Shown here one piece after another: positions 12,888 to 26,769 of a stretch of 64,000 nt of DNA. The notes under the pieces are model-generated. The model saw only the letters and a program-made list of their open reading frames with translations. It did no database searches and was not told the DNA's origin. How positions within the stretch are numbered: position 1 is the first letter of the stretch; each line of letters begins with the position of its first letter. The translations under genes were made by a program, and so were the position numbers. This DNA is from Auanema rhodensis (Eukaryota > Nematoda > Chromadorea > Rhabditida > Rhabditidae): NCBI GenBank assembly GCA_964057225.1, contig OZ059894.1, positions 5,987,501 through 6,051,500 of the forward strand, written 5' to 3'.

Positions 12888-15087
12888 ATGTCTATGAATG
12901 TTCCGAACTTGAGCTTAATCCTTGACGTACAAGAAGATTATGACGATCTAGCGACATTCTACAGGAATCAGTCTTCCGTTGGATCATCATCCGGAACTGA
13001 GCTTATTTCTAGAAGACACTGGCATTATCTGTTTGTTTCAATTGCCGTATGTGGTATTTTAGCAAATGCTTCACTGTTTTGGCGTCGAAAATCCTCGTAA
13101 GTTGCAGAAAAAAAGTTTGAATCATATGATTAGGATATGACGATTATATAATTTTTTGTCATTGAATTTTTTTCCTTTTCAAACTACTAATAGAAACGAA
13201 ATAAGATTTCCTCACTTGTAAGCAGATTTTTGAATCCTTCCACTATAATACAATCTTAAAATACTTTGAAAGAGACATAAAATGTTAATGTTTGAAAGAT
13301 TCATACCATGTGATTCACAAACTCATCAGAGAATTAATTTTATCCTTCGTAAGCATGAACTATTCTTTTGTTTATCTTGTTTGATAGAGAAAAGAAGAGA
13401 AAGAGCATAAGTGAAAAATGCATATAATAAGATAATCCAATGAGTTCAACAAGGAAAACATAATAAACATAAGTATAACTTATTTAGCAAGATGTTCAAT
13501 ATTTTCTTCAAAAAGTTTCTACGAACGCTTAAAGAAGGAAGAATTTTTTTGTTTTAATTTCTAAATTTTCTACAAAAGAAAAAATAAATGGCAAAGATTA
13601 GAACATCACAATTTCAGAAAACGATCATCATCTACAACAAAAAGTTCATTATTCTTGCTGACCACAATGGCTGCAGCTGATACAATTTGTCTGATTTCGT
13701 TACTTTTCATGCTAACATTGAGATATTTTCAAATCAATGATGTAGGAATTGTCAACTTAGTATGCAAAGTATGATTTTCTCATATATTTCAAGTTGATAA
13801 TGTATTTTAAAGATCGATTTGTTCCTTATACATGCCACAAGTGCTTTTTCAATTTGGTGTTGGCTTGTTTTGTCAGCCGTTCGCTATGTGGCTGTATATC
13901 GACCATATACTCATCTACGTTTGAATAAAGAACCAAGATTAGCAGTGGTTAGTTATAATGTGTATCAGAGTAATAGAGATGCCATTCAATTTTTCTAGAT
14001 TATTCTAGCAATTTTCTGTTGTTTAATGGAATTTTGGGTTTTATTTGATATTCAATATCACCCAGAAGCACAAGGTAACAAATTAAAATATATTTATTTG
14101 AAAAGAAGAAAGATTCAAAGAAGCCTAACAAAGCCAGTATTAATCATGATGTTACAGCTTGTATGAGTAGTTCTGATGAATGGTTGAGCAGAAATCTACA
14201 AATATCGGAAATTACGGCATCATATTTCTTGCCTGTCGCTATTTTGACGGTTTTAGATATGAAGGTATTATGAGAAAATTTAATCTGAGAGCTCATTCAA
14301 ATTCTTTTTTTAGGTTTTGGTTTGTAGGCCTCTTTACCATGTAAAGTCAATCAAAAATTTTGAAAGCTCAACAACAGTTCACACTACTACTAAGGCTGTT
14401 CCAGAAGATGCTAAACCCATGTCTCATCTCGAAATAACGTCACAAAATTCTTTGGGAGGTTCTGAAGGCATGTTTATAACAGCAAAATAATAAACTCTCA
14501 ACAATTTAATTCTAGGCTTATCACGCGCAATTTTTGAATCAAGTAAGCTTTTAGGTGATACATCAAAGTTGGGTTCATTTGATAGTGCTACGTTTAAACG
14601 AGTCAAGTAAGAATATCAGAAAGAAAAAAAAGGAGAAAAGTAATTCCAGATCGAAAAAGCGAACGCAACAGATGAAAGTATTACGCCGTTGCTTATGTAT
14701 AACGATTTTGGATCTAAGTATGAACCTACCAAGTTATTTACTTCGGTTATATCTTACTGTTATCACGGAAGATGAATTTCGTAATTTGAATGAGACTATC
14801 ATGCACTATCTTGAATCCATTGCTCAAGTTCTCTATTTTGCACAGTTTGCCTTAAATGGCTTGTATTTAGCTTTCATTATCTATGATACTCCAAAACAGA
14901 AAGATAAAGTAAGATTCAAACTTTTTTTAAATAATAATAATTGTTTTCAATTTAGGTTCCATTGAGTACTCAAATAAGTGCTGCTTATCATTCATTAAGC
15001 CCCCGAACTGCTTCTGTCAAATCCTCAAATAATCTCCGTCGATCATTCCGTTCAAGAGAGCGTGAAAGCGAAGTGCTGATGGTTTAA
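12888..15087 (+). CDS. Class A (rhodopsin-like) G protein-coupled receptor, orphan
   Basis: Nine exons encode 437 residues: 12888-13096, 13618-13768, 13813-13947, 13999-14074, 14158-14264, 14314-14467, 14516-14606, 14650-14908, 14956-15087. TM1 (YLFVSIAVCGILANASLF) follows an extracellular N-terminus with an N-glycosylation sequon (NQSS). TM3 ends in VRYVAVYRPY, so the usual DRY motif reads VRY. TM6 and TM7 are CITILDLSMNLPSYLL and FAQFALNGLYLAFIIY, with NGLYLAFIIY standing where NPxxY is expected. The Ser/Arg-rich tail has potential phosphorylation sites. The layout is that of a neuropeptide or small-ligand receptor at the plasma membrane; no ligand can be named. The sixth intron (14468-14515) begins with GC rather than GT, and only that splice keeps the frame. 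The first exon of the ORF could be preceded by the exon at 11109. Confidence 0.87.
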
Positions 15088-15283
15088 AATTATATTTTTT
15101 GATCTATGTTTGTTAAAATATCATTTAACTCGCTCATACTTATGATATTAATTAAACAAAAAATGTTTCAAATCATCTTGATTGTCGTTTTCATCAAATG
15201 CAATCGTGTCTTTACTATCGGGTTTATTATATTTTATAGTTATATTCAACTATATATATTATACCATTTTGTATATACAAAGT

Positions 15284-17245
15284 TTAAAGATAATTATTAT
15301 TTAAATATTCCGCTATAACATGATGAAATATTCTAAGATTATCATTGAAACCATTATTGCTTAGAATGTGAAATAGAAGTTTCTCAACGCCAATTACAAA
15401 GAAATGTCCTGAAGCACCCAAATAAATTGATAATGGTAGTGCTGGTGTAGTATCAGAATCTGGAAAGTTTATTTTTCTTAGATAAGCATAAAATATTAAA
15501 TTCATACTATCTGATGCATAGCATAATGTACAAGATAATCCAACTATAATTCCAATACAAGTAGTTAATGTAGCCAATATACTTCCTACAAAAAGTGAAA
15601 ATGAATCAAATTCTTGAATAAAATATTTTAAATATCATACCACTTGTTGCAGATGTTCCAACAAGTACACCATAAAATACGTAATCACCAACTCCAAGAC
15701 GTTGTGAACCTTAAAATTATAATATAGAACATCATTCATTTTTCCAATAGATGCCTTCAACTCACAACTTACCATCATTTAAAGCTTCTGCTGCAGTTCG
15801 ATAACGAACGGTGTTTGATTCTTCTGATTTTCTTTGTTACTACGATCACTGTTTTTAAAAATTTACCATTACAGTCTAATCGCTTCTTTTCAGGATATAT
15901 AAGCTGATTGACTTCGTTTTCATTGGAAGCCATCTCATCATCTAGTATATCTTCCTCCCACTCTTTCCCATGTTTCGTCATTGTCTTGAAATTCATTTGT
16001 TCCATATTCACAGATTTTCTTTGTTCATCAGAAGCATTCATTTCCATATGCTCTATATTGATATATGGTTGCTCTTCAGTTTCTTCAGAAGATTCAGATG
16101 CATACATAAGTATTCGAATATGCTGAATTTTTTTCAAAATAATTTAAGGAAAAGATTCATGTTAACCTAACATCATCACTGTAATCTTCAGCTTTATGTT
16201 GCAACAGATGAAGTGGGCCAAATGATGACCATACAGCAAACATATCTATAATATAACTATATATTATAATTCTTAATAGCAATATGTTATGCTAATCATT
16301 AATTATTACCCCACACTGGTACTAGAAACAGAAGAAACCAAGAAGCATACGTAGGAGTTGATCTGAAATCATACAGAACATAATAAAACAGAGAAACAAA
16401 GCTAGAGAAATGAAAGTATTATCATTTCATAGATAATATTCGATCAAAGCAAATATCAATTAAAATTTACCTTAAATATATAATTGATACTAGAGAAGCA
16501 TTACATAAAATATAAAACTGTAATACATAATTTGGTAATATGCGTGTAAAGTATGCCTTAATTATATAATATGCAATTATTCAACTTAAATTTGACTAAC
16601 ACAACTACCAATACATCCATATATGGAAGTAAATATGGTAACTATATGACTAATATAACTTGAATTGGATATATTTGTAAGCATCATGATATCACTTAAA
16701 TAAATAAAAATATAAATAAATAATATTTAACTTACTAAATAAGATTTCCTGACGATCCGAAGAGAATAAGAACCGATCCAGAATATAACCAGAAATTTAT
16801 AACTTTTCGAAAATTCAAGTAAACAAGAATTACAACAATAATGGCACCAATAATTATACTCAAAAGGGCACGCAATCCGGATATCTATAAGATTATTTGA
16901 ATTATTAAAAGAAATGCAAAAACCCTATCATACAGAAGCATCGATTACATTATAATCATTTTCTTTATTTGAATCAAAAAACATTGAATTGATTAATCGT
17001 TTATCTGTTTCCATTGAATATACCTTAAATATTTAAATTTAAATTATAATAAAAATCTTAGAAAACGAACAAAAATCCATATTGTTAAAGTTAAAAATAA
17101 ATTGAATAATACTGATAGAATTATTCCATTAATCTAAAATATTAATATTAATTATATTTTAATTATTTAATTAAAAAAACAATCAAACCTTTAGTTTTTG
17201 AAATTTAGCAATTAAATTGTAACACAGTTTCAAACGTAGCATCAT
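15284..17245 (-). CDS. Presenilin-family intramembrane aspartyl protease, divergent
   Basis: Thirteen exons encode 431 residues: 17189-17245, 17071-17133, 17023-16934, 16736-16884, 16601-16694, 16471-16556, 16310-16362, 16172-16245, 15867-16122, 15773-15823, 15641-15709, 15508-15585, 15284-15459. The family signatures are present: the first catalytic Asp in VPVWDMFAVW (D198), the second in LGVGDYVFYGVLVG (G330-x-G-D333), and PALPLSI at 379-385. Presenilin is the catalytic subunit of gamma-secretase and cleaves Notch-type membrane proteins in the ER and endosomes. The protein is divergent: Tyr of the usual YD motif is Trp here, and a long acidic, low-complexity loop of about 120 residues separates the two Asp-bearing segments. 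This suggests a specialised paralogue (SPE-4-like or HOP-1-like) rather than the main SEL-12 type, but I cannot decide which. The last intron (15460-15507) is 48 nt and in frame, so its retention would add 16 residues. Confidence 0.9.
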
Positions 17246-18558
17246 GGTGTATTCATGAGATATTAACAGATTACGTGATGATTACGTGAAAATTAGCATA
17301 CTCGTCTTTGAATTCAAATGGCTTGATTGGTCTATTTACGACTTCAAATTAGCATTATCACTATAAATCGTTTATAAAAAACATTTTTTTGGTTAATTAA
17401 AAAAAAAAACAAAAAAAAATATTAAAATAATTATAATATTATATTTTACTATTTATAGTTAACTTATGTATTATTTTAAAATGATATTCAACATGTAAAC
17501 TAAAAAATTAAGTTCAACAATACTCCCTAAGCTTTTACTTCACATATTTCAGCCTTTTTTTGAATATTATTTAAAAACTTTTGAAGCCTATAATTTTGTT
17601 CTTCACGGTTTCAATTATTTACAAATTGAAATATTCACACATTGTTGTGACGATATTGTATTCTCAAAAAAAAATAAATCTTCACGACTTTATGTTGAGA
17701 ATAATATAAAAATTTGCAATATTTGTAATATTTGCTATACCCAATAACATGGCCTCAATAAAAAATCCAAGAAAAATAATTTATTTTTCAATCTGAAGGG
17801 TGAAACCAAATAGATGCCCTAAGAATGATTTTGATGACAATATAATGATTATATGAAGATAATTATTAAATATTTATGAAAATGAGAATATATATATATA
17901 CTATATACTATATATAAATAAAAAAATATATATATATTATATACCGTAACTTTGATGATTGTATAATATTATACATATATGCATAATGTTCGTAAACTTT
18001 ATATTAATTTCATAGTAGCATGTATAAAACTTTAAAAAATCATTGAATTAACATATTTTATTATTAAAGTATACGAGAAAAAGTATAGACACAACATGAT
18101 CTTCAAAGAACAATACACAATATTCATAGATTTTGAGATGATTATAAGTAAAAGAATTCATGAAACAAAGGCACCTGTGTAAAAGTAGAAGAAAAGGAAA
18201 AAAACTGATAACATAAATTATGATTAACATAATTATAAATATAAATAAAAAATATTTTGCTTTCAATATTATTTAATATATTTATATGTATATAATACTA
18301 CTGCTTATTATTGCTAGTTCTAGTTTTATTAGAACAATGTTTCCTAATAACTTGTATAAGTTTTCCTGTTATTCGTTGTTCTGATAATTTCCGGGTAACA
18401 GAGTACTTTGTCTTAGAAGATCGCTTTTTATTTCAAAAATCTTTTCTTTTGTTATTTACAAAACAAAATGATTTTTGTATGAAAGTAAGACAGCAGATGC
18501 TATGAAGCTTTGGTTATAATATTCTTTTAAAAAAAAGTTATTTTGACTCTGCTGTTTC
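17246..18558. other. Intergenic, no gene seen
   Basis: About 1.3 kb of very AT-rich sequence between the presenilin start and the end of the second GPCR, with TA-rich tracts near 17890-17950. Nothing coding is supported. Confidence 0.6.
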
Positions 18559-21520
18559 CTAAATATTATCAGAAATAACAGGAGATAACATTTCGGATTT
18601 TGTTGTTTCATCACTAAATGTAACTGTGATTTCTGGGGCAGTTTTAGCTTCAATTGTGAATGTTCTGAAAAATAAATAATAATCTAATATTATTTTACAA
18701 TATTTAATGTCTTTTTTAGTTTCAAAAAAGATAATATTTGAACATTTGATGATATTTTGTTCCGTTTTTGATTCAAACATTTCTATAGATTTCGGTTTAA
18801 AACTATTATAGTTAGAGATGACATAGAACGATTGTTTGAAACTCACGTTTGTTTTTTTCGCTTTTTCTCTGTTGGTAATCGTGGTAAATTGAAGTTTTCA
18901 AAGTCCCTAAATTTGTTTGTTCGATCACTATATTCAGAAGCACAACGATCTGATCTCTTTTGCATATATAGTGGTTTCAGAAGAACATCTGATGTACGAC
19001 TGAAATATTTATGTCATATTTCATGAAACTAAGATATATACATATATAGATATATATATATAGATATATATATATATAAATATAGATATATATGTATGTA
19101 TATGATAAGTTTAGGTTCTTCATGATGTTTTGCATAATACATACCTGATGTTACTTTTACGACTTCCATTTCGACTAACATCATTACATCCAGAGCTTAC
19201 TCTCATTGATGCTGTTCTTGACATTGCTTGATATTGGTTATAATCGGACATGGTAGCACAACATCCATTTCTGAAAGGACAATATTTCAAATTTCAACAA
19301 TCATTGTGATTCCTGTCATTTTGGAACTTTGCTCATCGCCATCATCTATTTTTAACTATTTTCTGTTGGATACGAACGCTTCATGTTTCTTTATATAGCT
19401 CAATAGTCAAAAATAGGACTGCTTAGCTTAGGATTCAGACATCAGAATATCAGACGAATGTCTTTTCAAATTATTTTACTTTTTAGTTTTTTGTTTGATG
19501 ACCTTTCACAATGGGACAAAATGAAATGTTTTTCTTTAAGCTCTTTTAACTTAAGACTTAACAAAAGCTATTCTTTTCAAAATTCAATTTTTGTATTTAC
19601 TACATAAGTAAAAATGACGTCAAACGATTGTTGATTATTTTCAGATCAGTAGCATTATTCAAACAAATTTTAAAATCCTCAAAAATCTTTTGAACAAAAA
19701 AATATTTCTAAAGTTTGAAATGCGATTCATATAGAACGAATTAAAACAAAATAAAACTACAATCAAATAAAATGATATACTTACTTCAGTATAAATGTTA
19801 ATGTTTGACGATATTTCTCAGAAAATGAGAAATAAACTATAAATGTTGTAGCGGAATTCAGCATGACTAACATATTAGCTAAATCATTGAATGTATATGC
19901 AAGTCCAGCTGTAGTCTGAAAAGAAAAGAAACAAAAAAGTGATGATGTAATATAGAAATTAAAATAATTACTTCATCAATAAATAAAGTTGGAACCAGAG
20001 ATTCAGCTATGTTGAGTAAGAAAGGCAATGTATTACAAATGGCAAAAACACAAGTTACAATCAGAAGCATTAATGTTGTCGATTGTTCACGTTGTTGCTA
20101 TAAAAGAAATTTCATTTATATAGCTAGATATAAATTACTATAAATAATTTTTTAAACAATAATATTATTTATTTCCCTCGAACACCTATATAGTGTTTAA
20201 AAATATTTTGTATCGTCCAGATCACTGATAAATTTTGGGTATCAGCTCAAGCTCGTTAAATGCTTGAAAATGCTGTTATAGTTTTATGATTTATTAACTC
20301 ACTTGTCTTGTTAACATCATCCTAGTACGACGACCTCTCCACATTGTAATGATGACATGGCCATTCAGAACAGCCAAAATAGTGAATGGAAGAGCAAAAT
20401 GTGTTAAAATATAAAGAATAGTATAATATCCCACATAATACCATCTGAAATAATAGAATATATTTATGAAAAAATACAAAATATTTGTTTATTTCTTCGT
20501 TTTTTTTTCAAATAAAATGCAATGCACTTTTGATTTTTTGTTGATGTATAAGGCAGGGAAAAAATGCAAAAAGATTTCACATACTTGTGTTTATCTGGGT
20601 CTCGAAGCCATTTTTCATAATAAGCAGCGCCTTTATCTTCTGGATCGGTTCTGAAAAAAATAAAACTTTTTTGCATAAAACTTTGAGAAATAAGCTTTTG
20701 AATATTTCAAATAAAAAACTTACAGTAATCGATATTCAAAGAATCGAATAAAGTTATAAGTAGTAGCATAAAGAAAAATAGCTACAATTGCTATTCTTGA
20801 TTTTTTCGGACTGAACCAAACTCGAACCTTAAACGTTGAAACATACAATAAGAAAAAATGTTTATTATAATTCAAATGATTACCTGTAAAGGTCTGCAAA
20901 CTGCTGTCCAACGTTCAAATGTTATCATCAGAACTGTATATACACTACATGTTTGCATTATAAGACTAACAGGATAGATGAATTTCAGTACATATGCAAG
21001 AAATGTTGTTGCTGTTCTTTCATCCCTGAAAAAATAAATAAATATGTTTTTTTGTCAAAAATAAAAGAAAATTTGTTAATAATACTTACATCATTCCTAA
21101 ATTTGGTATGACAAATGTTGGAATAGATAATAATAATAGAAAAAAATCAAGAAATGATAAAGCGCATAGAAGTACATTCACCTGAAATATAAAGATTTAT
21201 TAATATCAAACGATAAATTAGGCATGAATTACTGATGAAGTTCTCATATGTGGTCGACTGAAGAGTAGAAATGATAATGCATTTCCAAAACAACCAATCA
21301 AAACCAAAAACAGAGAAGCTAGAGCCATTGAACGTTGGGTGCTAAGCCATGATTCGTCGTCTAATTCATGCTTCAGGTAGATATCATCTGTATTATGTAG
21401 TGATGTTGTTTCATTGTCTGTTATCGTTCTAGCTGTTCTTATGATCGCTACTGTCGGAGTCACGAATTCGCTAAGAACCGTGCTGGTCATGTCGACCAGG
21501 CTGCCGGTTGTTAACTCCAT
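18559..21520 (-). CDS. Class A GPCR, neuropeptide (FMRFamide-like) receptor type
   Basis: Eleven phase-consistent exons encode 491 residues: 21233-21520, 21090-21181, 20884-21025, 20724-20827, 20585-20650, 20303-20444, 19972-20097, 19785-19915, 19145-19270, 18847-18999, 18559-18664. The 70-residue extracellular N-terminus has a sequon (NETT). TM1 is SMALASLFLVLIGCFGNALS with the conserved Asn. TM3 ends FERWTAVCRPL, an ERW variant of DRY. TM5 is ILTHFALPFTILAVLN. TM6 follows REQSTTLMLLIVTCVF. TM7 reads NMLVMLNSATTFIVYFSFS, where NSATTFIVY replaces NPxxY, as in FMRFamide-type receptors. The long Ser/Arg-rich C-terminal tail has many possible phosphorylation sites. It should sit in the neuronal plasma membrane and bind a peptide. 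The family is clear; the ligand is inferred only loosely. A TTTTTTAG acceptor lies just upstream of the start, at 21527-21534. Confidence 0.9.
19038..19105. repeat. (TA/GATA)-rich microsatellite inside an intron
   Basis: Imperfect ATATAGATATATATATA repeats in the intron between the ninth and tenth exons of the second GPCR gene, which is longer than its neighbours. Confidence 0.8.
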
Positions 21521-23932
21521 ATAATCCTAAAAAATGTGATATTATCAGAAAATTCAAAAATACAATGAAATAAGCTATTACAACTTTATGGAACAAAAAT
21601 TTAAGAATTGAAAATTTAAGAAAAAGTTAAGTAAAAGGTCTATTGATGAACATCTGTTCTCATTTGATTTATGATTTCATTTCGAGTGCACATACGAATG
21701 CATAAGAGATTTGTACAAGGAATCCTAAGAATAATTTGTCAAAAATGATTTTAAGTTTGATAAATTAATGATTTTTGAGGTTTTTACATTCAATTATTTC
21801 AAAACAAAAAAATTTTTTTCTGCAAGTCTCATCGTGGCAGCTTGAGGAGGCTGGCAATAGCTTATTGACATTACGAACATGTACACACAAGAATACAATT
21901 CAAAAGGTTCGTAAGTTGTACTTTTCTCAAACTGACACCTAATTTACAGAAAGTGGTGTTAGTTGATGGGATTAGTCGTTAAGCTGTGAAATTCATTGGA
22001 CTTTCTCCTGTCTTTATGTGGCGGTTGAGCTTAAACTGAGATTTCCAAGAAGAAAAATGGAGATCATCCACGTCCTCTTGCCGGAAGCAACTTGACAGAC
22101 ACTATGTCATGTCTTCAATATGAAGTTATTATGTCGTCTTTTGCTGTGTGCAGCTCTAACATATGATCTTTTATTCTTATATCCTATTATCTATGTAAGA
22201 ACAAAAAAACTCAGTTGATGACAAAGAATGAAAGTACATGATGAGTAGATATAGCGTTGTATACTTAACATCATATTTAAACCAGCTTTAAATAGTAGTT
22301 ATAGTTAAGTTCTAAAGTTAAAAAAGCTTAACATTCCAGCATAAAATATTCGTTTATCCCAAACACTTACTCAACAACATGTTCAGTATAAATGAATCAT
22401 CATACATAATTCCAAAAAGAATGTCATGTAAATACGATTTCTATGAACTTTGAAATAAAAGTTTTCAAAATCAGTACTTTGCAAATAATCTGGGAATTCG
22501 TTCAGTAAAACAATAATATGAATGTGAAACAAGAAAGATAAGTTACAATACAGAAATGACGTTTTCATATTTGGTTGTCCAAACTTGCAAACATGTAATT
22601 TTCATTTTTATTACATAGGAAAACTAAGAAGAATGGTTGTTTCATAATGAGAAAAATATTAAGAAACAGTAGTAAGTAGAGCAATGTTTAACGACTCCGG
22701 TATTTTTTGATTATTCAAGGTTTCTTGAAATATAGAATATAAATGGAATGAGATCAAAAACATGTTCGAGCAATTGAAGTCAAAATTCAAAATTTCATAA
22801 CTTGATTATAGTAATTGATTATAATGTATTAGCTGCTTAACTATGCTAACATCATGACATTGCAACAAAAAAATAAATAAATAATCAGTTTTGTTTACAA
22901 TTTAATCTCAATTCACATCTCATTGAGCAGCATTGTCTGATCACAAAGTTCGGATATACATACATATATATCACGTCTTGAAAAATAAAGCAAAACAAGC
23001 ACCAAGGAAAAAGGATGTGTAAAACTTGTGCCAAAAAAAAGAAGAAGAAGAAGAATAGAATTCAAGGCAAAGAATATTTTTTTCACCATAAAGCTCACAA
23101 AGTCAAGTTTGAGGCAATTCAGAAATGCATACCGATATTGATATATAAAAAATTCAAGGAAAATACATAATTCGTAAGATGATATCAATGAAAATGACAA
23201 AAATCATATTTGATTATTTCTAATTAACTAAATAGCTATTCATTCGGTCAATGAACAGTTGCAAATAATATGAATACAAACCATTTGAAACGGAGTGATG
23301 TTTCTATCATGCAGAAATTTGGAATAATTTTCTTCAGCGGTCAGAGTCTATAGTACAACTGCCCCCGCTGAGATTGTCTATTATGAGGGATACATACGTA
23401 TGTCTTGATAAAGAATATAGTTATATATTTAGCAATTCAATACTATATGTATAGTATTGAGTAGATATACTATCATGATATAAATATATGAAGAAGAATA
23501 TAAATGTTCATTAATTTATTAAACTGAAAATATTTGTATGATTGAGAAGTATGAATCTGGATTGAAAGTATTATGTCTGTAGATATTCAAATTATAGAAC
23601 TAGGCTATCATTATCAAGATACTTGAAGAGAAAAAAAGATTTTTAAACATTTAGTTAACTATATGTATAGTAAATCATGTATATATATATATACATATGT
23701 ATATATCTGCATCTTTGCTGATATCTAGTTGACAAGTTCTTTATGCCAATTTAGTAAATCCTCTATACTCGACGCATAAGAAGAGTTTGATGATAGGAAA
23801 AATACGAAGAAAAAAGAAGATTCAGTTTATGAAGACTTGAAAAAATCATAAGAAAACTACAGCAAAAGATGTTTATGTTGAGAAAAAGGCTGAAATAAAA
23901 TAACGAAAACTAATATTATTCTGTTAAAGCAA

Positions 23933-23933
23933 G

Positions 23934-23962
<29 letters not shown>
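23933..23962. repeat. (TA)n microsatellite
   Basis: Uninterrupted TA dinucleotide run of about 28 bases. Confidence 0.95.
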
Positions 23963-23964
<2 letters not shown>

Positions 23965-24201
23965 TATATACATGCTTTAAACTGATACTATTCGGCTTTA
24001 GTTGGGAAAATCGTTGAAGAAAATGTATAAATGTTCTTATTCAACACATATTTTACCAATTAAAATTGGTGAAACATTGAATAGGTAGAAAGAGACCATA
24101 AAAAACAATTGCTATAATATTGAAAGATTATAATAACTTAAATATTCTTTTTTTGTCTTTATCGTTTGTTATAATATATAAATATATTGGAAGATATTGG
24201 G

Positions 24202-24228
24202 GTATGTATGTATGTATGTATGTATGTG
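24202..24228. repeat. (TATG)n microsatellite
   Basis: Six perfect copies of GTAT/TATG. Confidence 0.95.
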
Positions 24229-26726
24229 TCTTATACATAAAATCATACATATGCCTATGTAACTGAAAAAGAAAAGACGAAAGCATTTTTTTTTTGGTGA
24301 AATGAATTCATTTTTCACGTGGTCTTCTAGAGAAGATATGAAGGCGGGCATATAGACATCGAGAACTGGACAACATTGTACATGCGTGCGTGATCTGTCT
24401 ATGCTAATTTTACGTGAACTAACAATGATAGCTAATTATTTTAATCACATATTGAAAAAAGAACGGTTGTTTTTATAGAAATTATAAATTTCAAGAAATA
24501 TAAACGATTTTCAAAGAAGAAAAGAAAAATACTTTGAATATACTTTTTTTGCATCGAGATTTGATTGAGTTTTTTTTCTCTCTCTCTCTTTCGCACTTTT
24601 TTTTCTCTCCTCCTTTTTAAACATTTCAAAAATAAGCCAGAAGGGAATGATGTGCTCACAGTTAAAATGTGAAAAAAAAAACATTTGTGAAGAGATAAAA
24701 AATCTTAAACGAAATGATATAGTCTTCATCAAGAATCATCTTGTAGAGATAGATAACTAGTGTTTAGAGCTAATTTCAACATTTTTTGATGTTTTGTTTC
24801 TCTGTATGTATGAAACGTATGGTGTAACAACAAAAATGAACCATAAGAAAGACAAATACCCGATTACTGTTCAAGTTTTAAGTGAAAAAAACAACAATAT
24901 CAAGCATGTTTCATAACAAATTACGAACTTTTCGTAAAACATGACAGAGGAAGAAAACTATTGACAAATGGCATATAGCATCAGAAGAGAAAAAATGAAA
25001 ATAATGCCATTTGAGAGAGCCGACTGACATCAGATCGATAGATATATTCACAGATTCATAGATAAACCAAATAGGCTTATCATATTTTAAGAAATATTCA
25101 TTGAAGAGGCTATTCTGAAATAATAGTCTACAGGTTTATCTAGTGAACCGAACTTCATCGATGTACGGAATATATTACAAAGCACGTGGAAGGCATGACA
25201 ACGATGCTCTGTCTCGATAAAAGATGCTAATTCGCAAAATGGAACCGCTTAGTCATCACTCATTTGTTCTTCATTTTCGTCTCCTTTTTTTGAATTTTAT
25301 AAACTCTATTCATATGTTTCTTTCTTTTTCTCTTTCTCTCTTTATTTCTTTTATTCTTATGCTGCTTATGTCTTCTATCTTCAGTATCACCGAAGAATTC
25401 CCCAATCGAACAGTTGATTGATAGAAGTTTGGGCTTATGGACAGCTTTTCTGTAAGGACATGTCTCTTCATTTGACTTGAAACAACGAGCATGCCACGCT
25501 GAAAAGTGACTTTTCTCCAAAAAAAATTCAAAAAGATCCAGCAAAAAGACATTCCATTTATAGAAATTTCAAGAAGTAATTTGACATTATCTATGACATC
25601 AGTATATAACAACGATGTGAGTTAAAAATTTCAAAAATGGCACCATGACAATGATGTTACTGAAAGTGACAATGACAATGAAACCGAAACAGGATGATCC
25701 TCAAGCTTCTGTATACGTGTAGGTGTATATACACCTGAGTTGAACAACTTCATGTCAGCCCTTTACGAGGACAGTCCGATAGCACCTGAATTCAACAACT
25801 TCCTAGTATGAAAACAATGTTGAGAGCATAATGCTCCTTAAAATGAACTAGCATAACATGTGAACGCATGTGACAATATTTCGAAAACTCAAAATGAAAG
25901 TAAACATCATGTAATCTCTATGAAACGAATAAATTCTCGTGATTTTTGATCTATTTTTCACAGGTAATCAAGCTTTTGATGAATTTTCATTGGAACTTAC
26001 TTTGTATTTCTTTGATATTTCATAAAAAAGCTTGAGATACTAATTTCGAATAAAACGAATAAGGTGGTATATGAGAAAAGAGAGAGAAGAGAGGACAGAG
26101 CAAAATAAATTTAAGGAATAGAAAGCAGAAAGAAAGAAGAAAATTCTTTTCTTATCCTTATAAGGTCATTTACATCATCATTTACATCATTGAAATGAGT
26201 TCAGAATAATTGGAAATTGTCGGAAATACAGAAAAGACTTAAAGTCGAAGTAGCATGAAAGCCAGCAATGCTGTGGTCTTGCTGAAAGGTAAATGAATTT
26301 AAAATAGAAAGAATTAAAATGGGGGAAGAAGCATGTAAGAAGGAAGAAAAATTAGAATAACGAGAGAATAGAAAAATGATTAAAAGGGAAGGAGAACGAG
26401 AGAGAAAAAGAAAGAAAGAGAGAGAAAATAAATACGAGGAAGAGGGTGTGAAAAATGACGAAACTGAATGTATATTGTTAAGAGTTAAGACGTTCATGCA
26501 ATCCAACTAGTCCGGTTAGCTCAAGCAGCTCAGACGACAAAAAAGTCTTGTTAGACGTAAAGTTAAAAAAAGGGAAGCTTATTAAGATCCATATTTCTTA
26601 AAAGATAGTTTATAAAATATATTTACTATATATAGAAATAAAATGATGAATAGTCAATCTGAATGAATTATAATAAAAAAAGATTTCTTTAGAACTTAAG
26701 ATAATTGAGAGAGAGGATAACACAGA

Positions 26727-26728
<2 letters not shown>

Positions 26729-26768
<40 letters not shown>
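26729..26768. repeat. (GA)n microsatellite
   Basis: Near-perfect GA dinucleotide run of about 40 bases within a purine-rich stretch. Confidence 0.95.

Positions 26769-26769
<1 letters not shown>

Noticed and set aside
23438-23459. Perfect 10-bp palindrome CAATACTATA / TATAGTATTG
   Set aside because: Made only of AT-rich words that occur often by chance in this sequence.
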